Source: Muricomes intestini
GTDB taxonomy: Bacteria; Bacillota; Clostridia; Lachnospirales; Lachnospiraceae
Direction of reading: 5' to 3'
Length of the DNA stretch: 64,000 bases
NCBI RefSeq assembly: GCF_004346165.1
Contig: NZ_SLZZ01000013.1
Span: 1-64,000, forward strand
The notes below the pieces were generated by a model. That model saw only the letters and a program-made list of their open reading frames with translations, was not told the origin of the DNA and made no database searches. This document shows, piece after piece, positions 7,401 to 15,532 of this stretch (its first letter is position 1; the number at the start of each line of letters is the position of its first letter). The position numbers and the translations under genes were made by a program.

Positions 7401-8450
7401 ATGGATAATCAAAATAAAAAGCATCAGCGTCGGCCTAGATATAAAGGAACTTACCCGAAAGCTTTTAAAGACAAATATAAGGAATTGCAGCCAGAGTTAT
7501 ATGCTGATACTGTGGCTAAGGTAATTCAAAAGGGTAATACTCCCGCAGGCATGCACCGTTCTATCTGTGTGAAAGAGATATTAGAATTTTTGCAAATTAC
7601 TCCCGGTCAGACAGGATTAGATGCAACCTTAGGTTATGGGGGGCATACTTTAGAGATGCTTAAATGTTTAGATTCGAAAGGGCACCTGTATGCTACTGAT
7701 GTAGATTCTATCGAACTGCCGCGTACAAGAGAACGGTTAGAGCGTCTAGGTTACGGCCCGGAGATTTTAACAATCAGGCAGGCTAACTTTTCCAATATAG
7801 ATCAAATTGTCTCTGAATCGGGCCCTCTTGATTTTATATTGGCAGATTTGGGCGTCTCTTCCATGCAAATAGATAATCCTGAAAGAGGTTTTTCTTTTAA
7901 GACAGAGGGGCCGTTAGACTTACGGCTGGATTCATCGAAAGGCATCTCTGCGGCAGAGCGTCTCAAGACTATTTCCCAGGATGAATTACAAGGTATGCTT
8001 TTAGAAAACGCAGATGAACCCCATTGTGTAGAAATCGCTCATGCCATTACCTTCGCTATTAAAAAAGGAGCGGAAATTACAACAACAAGCCAGCTCCGGC
8101 AAATTATCGAAGATACCCTGAAGTTCATTCCTGAAAGGGATAGAGACTATGAGGTTAAGAAATCCTGTCAGAGATGTTTCCAGGCATTGCGGATTGATGT
8201 CAATAATGAATTTGAAGCACTTTACGAATTTTTAGAAAAACTTCCTGATGCCATGGCTGAGGGCGGGCGCATTGCCATCCTTACTTTTCATTCCGGCGAA
8301 GATCGTCTTGTTAAAAAATCTTTCCGGCACCTTTACCGCGAAGGTGTCTATAAAGAAATAACACCCAAAGCTATCCGTCCATCGGCAGAAGAATGCAGCT
8401 CCAACAGCCGTGCCCGAAGCGCAAAATTACGGTGGGCTATAAAAAATTAA
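7401..8450 (+). CDS. rsmH: RsmH-like 16S rRNA (cytosine-N4) methyltransferase
   Basis: SAM-dependent enzyme expected to methylate N4 of C1402 in the ribosomal decoding site. The 349-residue protein has the SAM motif LDATLGYGGHT (73-83), the ADLGVSSMQ and RGFSF segments, a late LTFHSGEDRLVK motif and the C-terminal SRARSAKLR. It is about 40 residues longer at the basic N-terminus than usual RsmH. It stands alone, not beside ftsL/mraZ in a division cluster, so it may be a second paralogue (inference). GGTGG precedes the ATG by 7 bases and an intrinsic terminator follows. Confidence 0.88.
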   Translation: MDNQNKKHQRRPRYKGTYPKAFKDKYKELQPELYADTVAKVIQKGNTPAGMHRSICVKEILEFLQITPGQTGLDATLGYGGHTLEMLKCLDSKGHLYATDVDSIELPRTRERLERLGYGPEILTIRQANFSNIDQIVSESGPLDFILADLGVSSMQIDNPERGFSFKTEGPLDLRLDSSKGISAAERLKTISQDELQGMLLENADEPHCVEIAHAITFAIKKGAEITTTSQLRQIIEDTLKFIPERDRDYEVKKSCQRCFQALRIDVNNEFEALYEFLEKLPDAMAEGGRIAILTFHSGEDRLVKKSFRHLYREGVYKEITPKAIRPSAEECSSNSRARSAKLRWAIKN

Positions 8451-8465
8451 ATGTGCAGATAAAAT

Positions 8466-8513
8466 TAATGCTAATGCAAGATTCTCTCTGAGAGCTTTGC
8501 ATTGGCATTTTTT
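8466..8513 (+). terminator. Intrinsic terminator after rsmH
   Basis: AATGCTAATGCAAG (8466-8479) pairs with CTTTGCATTGGCATT (8495-8509), followed by a T-rich tail. It closes the single-gene rsmH transcript. Confidence 0.82.
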
Positions 8514-8613
8514 ATTTTCTCCCGATTTTTGATAGATAGGCCTAATATCTTTATTCATACAATCAATTTTACTTGCTTGATTTGGAGTGCTAAGATGAAG
8601 ACGATGCAAAAAA

Positions 8614-8652
8614 TGATACCAGGGGGCAAAATACCTTTTGACCCCTACATCA
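8614..8652. repeat. Short member of the GGGTCAAAAGG palindrome family
   Basis: TGATACCAGGGGGCAAAA and its near-complement CTTTTGACCCCTACATCA are separated by only three bases. The ends match the larger members at 7178 and 24447, so this looks like an internally deleted derivative. Confidence 0.7.
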
Positions 8653-8704
8653 AAAAATGTCAATAAAGGATATTTATTTTCATATTGTTTTGGAAGGAAT
8701 GCAC

Positions 8705-9448
8705 ATGAGCTCAAAAAAGGTTCCTTTTTTAAGGATAAAAAACATACATAAAAACTTTGGTCATATCCAGGCGCTGCAGGGCGTATCCATGGAAGCCTAT
8801 AGGGGGGAGGTTCTCGCAATTGTCGGAGACAATGGAGCAGGAAAGTCCACCTTGATTAAAATATTGTCCGGTGTGCTTACTCCGGATACCGGAACCATTC
8901 AAATTGAAAATGATATTTATCGGAGTCTTACTCCCAGAAAAGCAATTGATGCAGGAATATCCACAGTATATCAGGATTTAGCTCTTGGTAATACAATGGA
9001 TGTTAAATCCAATCTTTTTCTCGGAAGTGAGATGACACGGAGGGGATTCCTACAGAAGAAACGCATGGACGAAGAGGCCAGAAAACTAATCGGCAGCCTG
9101 GAAATCAATATTCCTGATGTAACCGTTCCTGTCGGCAGCTTGAGTGGTGGCCAGAGGCAGGGAGTTGCCGTAGCCAGGCTTGTGCACAATGGAGGAAGGC
9201 TCCTTATATTTGATGAACCCACTGCCGCTATGGGGCTGAATGAATCCAGCGCAGTATTAAAGCTGATTAAGAGACTTGCTGCAGAGGGGTTTGCAGTAAT
9301 TGTAATCAGCCATAACCTTCCTCAGGTATTCCATATATCCGACAGAATATGTGTAATGCGGCAGGGAAAAGCTGTCAAAGAATTCATGACCTGTGATACA
9401 ACAATGGATATCGTTGTTTCACTTATTACTGGTGTAACAACACAGTGA
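8705..9448 (+). CDS. Sugar/nucleoside ABC transporter ATP-binding protein, single domain
   Basis: Cytoplasmic ATPase of a ribose-type importer (247 residues). Walker A GDNGAGKST is at 41-49, the signature LSGGQRQGVAVAR around 142, Walker B LLIFDEPTAAMG near 163, and a switch His in VISHN. It resembles the single-domain FrcA type rather than the two-domain RbsA. I place the start at the ATG at 8705 because GGAAGG lies 7 bases upstream; in-frame starts at 8657 or 8699 lack proper spacing. It opens a plus-strand operon with a permease, kinase and binding protein. Confidence 0.9.
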   Translation: MSSKKVPFLRIKNIHKNFGHIQALQGVSMEAYRGEVLAIVGDNGAGKSTLIKILSGVLTPDTGTIQIENDIYRSLTPRKAIDAGISTVYQDLALGNTMDVKSNLFLGSEMTRRGFLQKKRMDEEARKLIGSLEINIPDVTVPVGSLSGGQRQGVAVARLVHNGGRLLIFDEPTAAMGLNESSAVLKLIKRLAAEGFAVIVISHNLPQVFHISDRICVMRQGKAVKEFMTCDTTMDIVVSLITGVTTQ

Positions 9449-9476
9449 AACAAACATTATATAATGGAGGCTGACT

Positions 9477-10427
9477 GTGAGAAAGAGGAAGCTACAAGAT
9501 TATTCATATACATTAATATTATTGGGGCTGCTTATATTGTTAATCGCAATGATGGCAGTTTCGTCACCTTATTTTCTTTCATGGAAAAACTGCAGAAATA
9601 TATTGAATCAGTCTGCCATTTATCTCGTACTGTCTATGGGCATGACTTTCGTAATAGCAGCAGGTCAGATTGATTTGTCAGCAGGTGCAGTTATCGGATT
9701 CTCCGGTATGTGTATGGGATTGTCTTATCAGGCCGGTTTTCCGGCCATTGCAGCTATAATAATCGGATTATTCAGTGCCGCATTTATCGGACTTATTAAT
9801 GGTTTGATTATATCCTATGGAAAGATAAATTCATTTATTGTAACCCTGGCAACAATGACGATATTAAGAGGGGTCATACTAATACTCACAAATTCTAAAT
9901 CTATCTTTGGTTTTGGTCCTGTATTTAGCTTTATCGGAAGTGGCAATATCGGTCCGGTAAATCTACCGATTATAATTTCACTTGTCATTGCTGTTATCAG
10001 TGCGGTAATACTACATCAGACACGATTTGGAAATTACTGTCTTTTCATTGGCTCTAATGAAATTGCCTTGAACCGCTCCGGCGTAAATGTAAAAAAATAT
10101 AAAGTAATGATATTTACACTCTGCAGTTTTTGTGCAGGGGTAGCCGGATTAATTGTAACTGCAAGGCTTAATTCTGCTGAACCTCTTGCCGGACAAGGAT
10201 ACGAGATGGATGCGATTGCGGCAACAATTCTCGGGGGGACAAGCATGCGGGGCGGCAAAGGCAGTATAATCGGAACAGTTATAGCCTGTTTTCTTTTGAA
10301 TATTTTAAAAAATGGATTGACATTGCTTGCAATTTCTTCCCATTACCAGGAGATCTTGACAGGGGTAATATTATTGGTATCAGTGCTAATATCAGAATAC
10401 AAAGAAAGAGAAAAAAGTGAGGTGTAA
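9477..10427 (+). CDS. ABC transporter permease, RbsC/FrcC family
   Basis: Membrane subunit of 316 residues with about eight to ten hydrophobic helices and the family segments GMTFVIAAGQIDLSAG and a late ATILGGTSMRGGKGS loop that contacts the ATPase. It starts with GTG at 9477, six bases after GGAGG, and follows the ATPase stop by 28 bases. It stops two bases before the kinase start. It forms the channel for the substrate delivered by the lipoprotein encoded at 11411. Confidence 0.9.
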   Translation: MRKRKLQDYSYTLILLGLLILLIAMMAVSSPYFLSWKNCRNILNQSAIYLVLSMGMTFVIAAGQIDLSAGAVIGFSGMCMGLSYQAGFPAIAAIIIGLFSAAFIGLINGLIISYGKINSFIVTLATMTILRGVILILTNSKSIFGFGPVFSFIGSGNIGPVNLPIIISLVIAVISAVILHQTRFGNYCLFIGSNEIALNRSGVNVKKYKVMIFTLCSFCAGVAGLIVTARLNSAEPLAGQGYEMDAIAATILGGTSMRGGKGSIIGTVIACFLLNILKNGLTLLAISSHYQEILTGVILLVSVLISEYKEREKSEV

Positions 10428-10429
10428 AA

Positions 10430-11368
10430 ATGGGTAAGAAATTATTATCTTTGGGGGCAATTGCAATGGATATTGTAATTGGCAGTAATGAGCTTCCAAA
10501 AGATGATGGATTTGCGTTGATTGAACATGAAGACATGCTTCCAGGCGGAAGTGCTTCCAATGTATCTGTATCCGCAGCTCATTTAGGGCTGAAAGTATAT
10601 CAGACAGGTAAAATCGGAGATGATAATATTGGAGATGAATTCAGGCGCACACTGGTGGCGGATGGGGTGGATGACCGTTATGTAATTACCAAGAGGGGAG
10701 GAACTACATTACATACTTATGTAATGACGGCGCCTGGAGGTAAACATTGTATTTTTGCCAATACTGGTGACACTGTATGCACACTAGTACCGGAGGAACT
10801 CCCAAAAGATATTATGAATTCTATGGATATTTTCTACAACGATATGTTTTCACCCAAAGCGGCGATCTGGCTTGCCAAACAGGCTGTATCACAGAAAAAG
10901 CCTGTTCTGTACAATATGCAGTGTGTCCCTTCGTTCATGAAACTTTGTGGCACATCCATGGCAAATATTGAAGAAATGTTAGGACTTTGTACTATATTTG
11001 TAAGCGGCAGAGAGGGATATTATGAGATGACTGGGGAGAAGGATTGCCGCAAAGCCATGAAAATAGTACAGGAGAAATACCATATTAAGGAAGGGGTAAT
11101 CTGTACTGCCGGAGCTGACGGTGCTATGTGGTATGACGGCAATGAGCGTGAATCTCCTGCCTATTCTATTGTGCCCGTAGATACAACAGGTGCCGGAGAC
11201 TGCTTTCTTGGAGGCTTACTGTACGCATACTTTGTACAGCATCAAAACAAGACTTCAGCTATGACTTTTGCGAATGCCTCGGCTGCAGTAAAATGTCTGC
11301 AGGCAGGTCCCAGAAGCAAAGCAGACGTAGAGACAATTACGAAATTTAAAGATTGCCACAATCTTTAA
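10430..11368 (+). CDS. PfkB-family carbohydrate/nucleoside kinase
   Basis: Ribokinase-fold kinase of 312 residues. The N-terminal PGGSASNVS binds substrate and the DTTGAGD motif at 251-257 carries the catalytic Asp257 and anion hole. It is encoded between the transporter genes and, in this operon with a PsuG-like protein, could be a pseudouridine or nucleoside kinase (inference). Overall it is not close enough to E. coli PsuK for me to assign that name. GAGGTG precedes the ATG. Ribokinase or a deoxyribonucleoside sugar kinase are alternatives. Confidence 0.85.
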   Translation: MGKKLLSLGAIAMDIVIGSNELPKDDGFALIEHEDMLPGGSASNVSVSAAHLGLKVYQTGKIGDDNIGDEFRRTLVADGVDDRYVITKRGGTTLHTYVMTAPGGKHCIFANTGDTVCTLVPEELPKDIMNSMDIFYNDMFSPKAAIWLAKQAVSQKKPVLYNMQCVPSFMKLCGTSMANIEEMLGLCTIFVSGREGYYEMTGEKDCRKAMKIVQEKYHIKEGVICTAGADGAMWYDGNERESPAYSIVPVDTTGAGDCFLGGLLYAYFVQHQNKTSAMTFANASAAVKCLQAGPRSKADVETITKFKDCHNL

Positions 11369-11410
11369 ATACATAAAAGTACAGTTTTCAATAATCAAGG
11401 AGGAAATAGC

Positions 11411-12508
11411 ATGAAAAAGAAACTCATTAGTGTACTGCTCTGTGTATCAATGGCTGCAATAATAGCAGCAGGATGTGGTTCATCCCCTAAAGGGCAGGCA
11501 GAGGAAAACAAAGAAACAACGGAAGAAAAGAAAACCGGAAAAGACACAAATACGGAAAAAACAGACACAGTATTTACAAAAGCAATGGCACAGGTAGACG
11601 CTGACCTTGCACCACTTCCTAAAAAGGATACAGGGGTAGAACTTGGCGCAATTGAGAGTACTCTCTCTAATTCATTCTGGGTCACCATGCAGGAAGGATA
11701 TGAAGACGGGGCAAAAGAATATGGTGTCACAGTTGATGTCCAAGCTACAGACTCTGATACAGATACAGCTGGACAGCTTGATATTTTGAACAACATGCTA
11801 GTTAAAAACTATTCCGCTATCGCCGTCTCTCCTTTGACAGAAGACTGCCTCATTTCTGGAATTGTCTCTGCCAATAAAGATGACATTAAGATTATCACAA
11901 CAGGAAATCAGGTGAATGAAGATGCACTGAAAAAAGCAGGCGGTAAGATTGACGCTGCAATCACTGTAGATTTCCGTAATCAAGGTGTGTTAGGGGCTCA
12001 GTATATTGTTGATAAAAATAATAGCAAGGGTAAAGTTGCCATTATTGCAGGAAATGAAGGCGGAACACAGGCTGATGCCCGCAGAGACGGAGCAAAAGAG
12101 ACTTTTGAAAAAGCAGGCATGGATGTAGCGGCAGTTGAGCAATGTGATTTTGATGCCCAGAAGGCTTATGATTCAGCAGCGGCAATCGTAGAAGCAAACC
12201 CCGATATTGTAGGTATTGCCTGTGGAAACGATGATATGGCACTCGGTGTTGTCCGCGCATTAGAAGAAAAGAATATGAAAGATAAAGTAACCGTAGTTGG
12301 TGTTGACTTTACAGAAGAAGCAAAAGCAGCAATTGAAGACGGGTCTTACGATGCAACAGTTGCAATGTCCCCTTATTTGATGGGAAAAGAAGCCGTCATC
12401 ATTATGTTGAAAGCGTTAGAGGGACAGGATGTATCTTCCGTCGGTGACAGTACTCCTATGGCAGTTGTAGATTCTAAAAATGTAGCGGAGATGTCCGACT
12501 GGCACTAA
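11411..12508 (+). CDS. Sugar/nucleoside ABC transporter substrate-binding lipoprotein
   Basis: Extracellular receptor of 365 residues of the ribose-binding (Peripla_BP_4) family. A positively charged start, hydrophobic stretch and lipobox AAGC give lipidation at Cys22. A Glu/Lys/Thr-rich linker (about 25-60) tethers the two-lobed domain. Typical late motifs VVGVDFTEEA and DGSYDATVAMSP are present. AAGGAGG precedes the ATG. It supplies ligand to the adjacent permease and ATPase. The ligand is probably a nucleoside or pentose-like compound given the enzymes encoded next to it (inference). Confidence 0.9.
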   Translation: MKKKLISVLLCVSMAAIIAAGCGSSPKGQAEENKETTEEKKTGKDTNTEKTDTVFTKAMAQVDADLAPLPKKDTGVELGAIESTLSNSFWVTMQEGYEDGAKEYGVTVDVQATDSDTDTAGQLDILNNMLVKNYSAIAVSPLTEDCLISGIVSANKDDIKIITTGNQVNEDALKKAGGKIDAAITVDFRNQGVLGAQYIVDKNNSKGKVAIIAGNEGGTQADARRDGAKETFEKAGMDVAAVEQCDFDAQKAYDSAAAIVEANPDIVGIACGNDDMALGVVRALEEKNMKDKVTVVGVDFTEEAKAAIEDGSYDATVAMSPYLMGKEAVIIMLKALEGQDVSSVGDSTPMAVVDSKNVAEMSDWH

Positions 12509-12537
12509 ATTTGATTCCAGACAGGAGGGAGTAAGAC

Positions 12538-13575
12538 ATGTATCAGAATATACTTGGAGGCCTGATTGGGGCAGCTGCAGGGGATGCTATGGGGGCGGCA
12601 ACGGAAGCCCGTACAACAGAACAAATTCTGGAATACTTCGGACATGAGGTCACAGATTTCGAAACGCCTCCAAAGGACACCTTTGGCGCAGGGAATGTTC
12701 CCGGACAATTAACAGATGATTTTAGCTCTGCCTATTTTGTGGCAAGACATATTGTTGATAATGGAGGAAAGGTTACAGAAGAAGTTGTGCAGGAGGCTTT
12801 GATTGACTGGTCTGAACATGAAGTATTCTTCGACCGGTTTGCCGGCCCGACAACAAGACTCGCCATCCGTGGTTTCCAGGGTGAGACAAAAGAAGACTCC
12901 AAAGAAATAAAGTTTGCAGTGCGGCAGGCTACCAACGGAGCTGCGATGAAAATTTCTCCTATCGGTTTACTCAATGGCGGAAATCTGGATCAAGCAATCC
13001 AGGATGCCGTAACTGTTACAATGGTAACACACGATAATTATCTTGCTATATCCGGAGCCTGTGCAGTAGCTGCTGCCGTCAGCCGGGCTACAATGCCGGA
13101 TGCAGATATATATAATGTATTGCAGGCCGGGTTATATGGGGCAAAAGAGGGGGAGCAAATCGGCAAGGATATTGCAAAGGACGTGGCTGGGCCATCTGTA
13201 GTTAAAAGAATGGAAATGGCCATTGACATCGGTCTCGGCAAAGGTACACCAAGAGAGAAAATGGCAGAGATTGGTCACAGAATCGGTGCCGGCCTTCATG
13301 TTGCAGAAGCTATACCCTCTGCGTTTGGACTTTTTGCCGCCAATGACGGTGATGCAATGGGCTCCATTATCGGCGCAGTAAATATAGGATACGATACGGA
13401 TACTATTGCAACAATGTCCGGCGCTTTAGCTGGCACACTTAAAGGCGCCAATGCTTATCCGGCACATTTTCTCCCCGTTCTGGAAAAAGCAAATTATCTG
13501 GAAATAGAGAGGCTTGCAACGGATCTTGCAAAGGCTGCCGAGGAAAGACTTCAAACACGGAAGGGGGAGAAATAA
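12538..13575 (+). CDS. ADP-ribosylglycohydrolase-family protein, copy 1
   Basis: Protein of 345 residues with the all-helical ADP-ribosylglycohydrolase fold, which cleaves N- or O-glycosidic bonds to ribose using two magnesium ions. Metal-site motifs are present in slightly altered form: N-terminal GQLTDD (Thr59-Asp60-Asp61, then Phe instead of Thr/Ser) and C-terminal DTDT (286-289). The opening GGLIGAAAGDAMGA is typical. Its operon suggests a small-molecule nucleoside-type substrate rather than protein ADP-ribose, as for E. coli YegU beside a kinase and nucleoside transporter (inference). GGAGG precedes the ATG. Confidence 0.85.
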   Translation: MYQNILGGLIGAAAGDAMGAATEARTTEQILEYFGHEVTDFETPPKDTFGAGNVPGQLTDDFSSAYFVARHIVDNGGKVTEEVVQEALIDWSEHEVFFDRFAGPTTRLAIRGFQGETKEDSKEIKFAVRQATNGAAMKISPIGLLNGGNLDQAIQDAVTVTMVTHDNYLAISGACAVAAAVSRATMPDADIYNVLQAGLYGAKEGEQIGKDIAKDVAGPSVVKRMEMAIDIGLGKGTPREKMAEIGHRIGAGLHVAEAIPSAFGLFAANDGDAMGSIIGAVNIGYDTDTIATMSGALAGTLKGANAYPAHFLPVLEKANYLEIERLATDLAKAAEERLQTRKGEK

Positions 13576-14609
13576 TGAATCAAAAGGTGTTAGGATGTAT
13601 TCTGGGTGCAGCCGTCGGAGATGCCATGGGTGCTGCGACAGAAGGCAGATCCCTCCGACAGATTGAAGCAGAATTCGGGGGACGGGTTGAAGAATTTAAA
13701 ACTCCCCCTTCAGATACTCCGGCAAGGAAAAGAAGCGCTGGACAGGTAACAGATGCATTCAGTATACCCTATATATTGACCAGACATTTAATTCAGGCAA
13801 AAGGAAAGCCCTCACGGGAATTAGGAAAACAGGCATTGCTTGAATGGAGTGGTACAGAATATTTTGAACCATTCGCAGGCATGACAACCCGGAACGTAAT
13901 TAACAGACTGAAACAAGAGGATAATATGAGCTTATGGGCTTTCAGCGGCCGCCTTGGAAATAAGCTTTATAAAGGACACTATTATGCCCTTTCTTCCAAC
14001 GGTGCTGCCACTAAAGCTTATCCTGAGGGATTGGTCAGCCACGGTGACGTTGATAAAGCAATTTCTGATACTGTAGAACTCACCATGTGCTCTCATGATG
14101 ATCCTTACAGTATTTCAGGTGCATGTGCGGTATCTGCAGCAGTAAGTGAAGCGTTAAAAGATAATACTTCTATATTTGAAATTATACAAAAGGCAATCTA
14201 TGGAAGTATCAAGGGTGAATCACTTGCAAGAGAGCAAAGCGATATCTGGATCTATCCAGGACCTTCTGTAACAAAGCGTATAGAAATGGCTGTAGAAATT
14301 GCACTGCACAGTGGAAGTGGGGATGTCATTACGGAACTTCGAGAGAGGATTGGAAGCGGCCCTGCAATAGCGGAGACAGTTCCGTCCGCCCTTGGAATCC
14401 TGATTGCAAATCAGGGTAAAACTATGGAAAGTATCTATGATGCAGTAAATATTGGAGATGAGACCAGTGCGGTTGCAAGTATTGTAGGGGCAATTGCCGG
14501 TACATACTATGGCGCAGACAGTATTACAGAAGGATACCTGGATATTATTAACAGAGAAAATAATATAAATCTTCAGGAACAGGCAAAGCAAATAGCGCCA
14601 TTATGGTAG
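13575..14609 (+). CDS. ADP-ribosylglycohydrolase-family protein, copy 2 with altered metal site
   Basis: Paralogue of the preceding gene (344 residues), translationally coupled through a TAATG overlap. The N-terminal GAAVGDAMGAATE is kept, but the metal ligands differ: GQVTDA replaces GQVTDD (Asp61 to Ala) and the C-terminal DTDT position reads ETSA. The fold should be intact while classic two-metal catalysis looks impaired. It could be a regulatory or structural partner of copy 1, or use another mechanism (inference). No frameshift or decay is visible, so it is probably expressed and selected. Confidence 0.82.
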   Translation: MNQKVLGCILGAAVGDAMGAATEGRSLRQIEAEFGGRVEEFKTPPSDTPARKRSAGQVTDAFSIPYILTRHLIQAKGKPSRELGKQALLEWSGTEYFEPFAGMTTRNVINRLKQEDNMSLWAFSGRLGNKLYKGHYYALSSNGAATKAYPEGLVSHGDVDKAISDTVELTMCSHDDPYSISGACAVSAAVSEALKDNTSIFEIIQKAIYGSIKGESLAREQSDIWIYPGPSVTKRIEMAVEIALHSGSGDVITELRERIGSGPAIAETVPSALGILIANQGKTMESIYDAVNIGDETSAVASIVGAIAGTYYGADSITEGYLDIINRENNINLQEQAKQIAPLW

Positions 14610-14667
14610 TTTTCTGTTGTGAAGGTCCTGTTTACAGAGGCTATCAGGAAAGCGGAGGTATAACGAT

Positions 14668-15441
14668 ATCAGAAATTATCTTGTAGAATCTGCATTATTA
14701 GCTCACGGATTAGGAAGTCTTGCTGAGGAAGAATTGTTGCATTCATGGCCGGAGAATAATAAACAAATCGTATGGCTTGAAAAAGGAACCATTACCGTAG
14801 GTGGAATGGAGCAATTTTGTGAATTCAGAAAAGCAGCAATTAAAAATGAATATGGCCGGGTAAACTATTGCAATTTTAATGAATATATACAAACAGGTAA
14901 ATCCGGAGTTCTGACAGCATCAGGTACAATGCATGTATGCGAGACATATAAGCTACCAATCGCAGTGACCTGCGGCATTGGAGGTCTGATGAAGGGGGGA
15001 AGTCTAAACAATTGTCATGATATCCAGGCCTTATCTGTAAGTCCGGTATCTTTAATTGCGACTTCTCCCAAAGATATGTTTGACCTAGATGAAACAATTA
15101 AGATAACAATAGAATCAGGGATCACTGTACTAGGCTATGATACCGACACCTGCGATGGATATCTGTTCCATGGGGAAAAGATAAAGCTCTCCGGATACTG
15201 GAACGACAATCGTGAGCTATCTGAAAAACTATTGTTGCTAAGGGCAATCCCTGAACAGGACAGAATTTCTGACAGAGAGATACTCAAACATGCATGTATC
15301 TATGGCAAGCAGCAGGAGCAGGCAGGGAAATACTACCATCCGGCTGTAAACGCTAAAATTGATCAGATGACCAGAGGGAAATCCTCAAAAATACAACTGG
15401 AATCTTTAATACAAAACATTGCCTGGGCAGAGAAATTGTAA
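14668..15441 (+). CDS. psuG: Pseudouridine-5'-phosphate glycosidase-like protein (start uncertain)
   Basis: Resembles PsuG, which cleaves the C-C glycosidic bond of pseudouridine 5'-phosphate to uracil and ribose 5-phosphate. Candidate catalytic residues align with PsuG: Glu in VESALLAHG, Lys in TGKSG, Asp in CHDIQAL and Lys in TSPKDMFD; GIGGLMKGG and GYDTD are also PsuG-like. The frame is open from about 14620, but no ATG, GTG or TTG occurs before 14734. A TTG start at 14734 would remove the catalytic Glu. A GGAGG at 14654-14658 lies 9 bases before an ATC at 14668, given here as the tentative start. A sequencing error or frameshift is the alternative. Confidence 0.68.
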   Translation: MRNYLVESALLAHGLGSLAEEELLHSWPENNKQIVWLEKGTITVGGMEQFCEFRKAAIKNEYGRVNYCNFNEYIQTGKSGVLTASGTMHVCETYKLPIAVTCGIGGLMKGGSLNNCHDIQALSVSPVSLIATSPKDMFDLDETIKITIESGITVLGYDTDTCDGYLFHGEKIKLSGYWNDNRELSEKLLLLRAIPEQDRISDREILKHACIYGKQQEQAGKYYHPAVNAKIDQMTRGKSSKIQLESLIQNIAWAEKL

Positions 15442-15458
15442 TTTTTCTTACCAAAGAA

Positions 15459-15517
15459 GCCAGTGCAAATTACTCTTTTAGGGCTTTGCACTGGCATTTG
15501 AGGCTCTAGTTTTTTTA
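15459..15517 (+). terminator. Terminator-like hairpin after the nucleoside operon
   Basis: GCCAGTGCAAA (15459-15469) pairs perfectly with TTTGCACTGGC (15485-15495). The T tract directly after is weak (ATTTG), but seven T follow at 15511-15517. It separates this plus-strand operon from the convergent methyltransferase operon. Confidence 0.65.
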
Positions 15518-15532
15518 TTCGTTCATCCTATT

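Noticed and set aside
8427-8819. A minus-strand 130-residue reading frame over the rsmH end and ABC gene start
   Set aside because: It is antisense to two well supported genes, crosses a terminator and a repeat, and has no family features.
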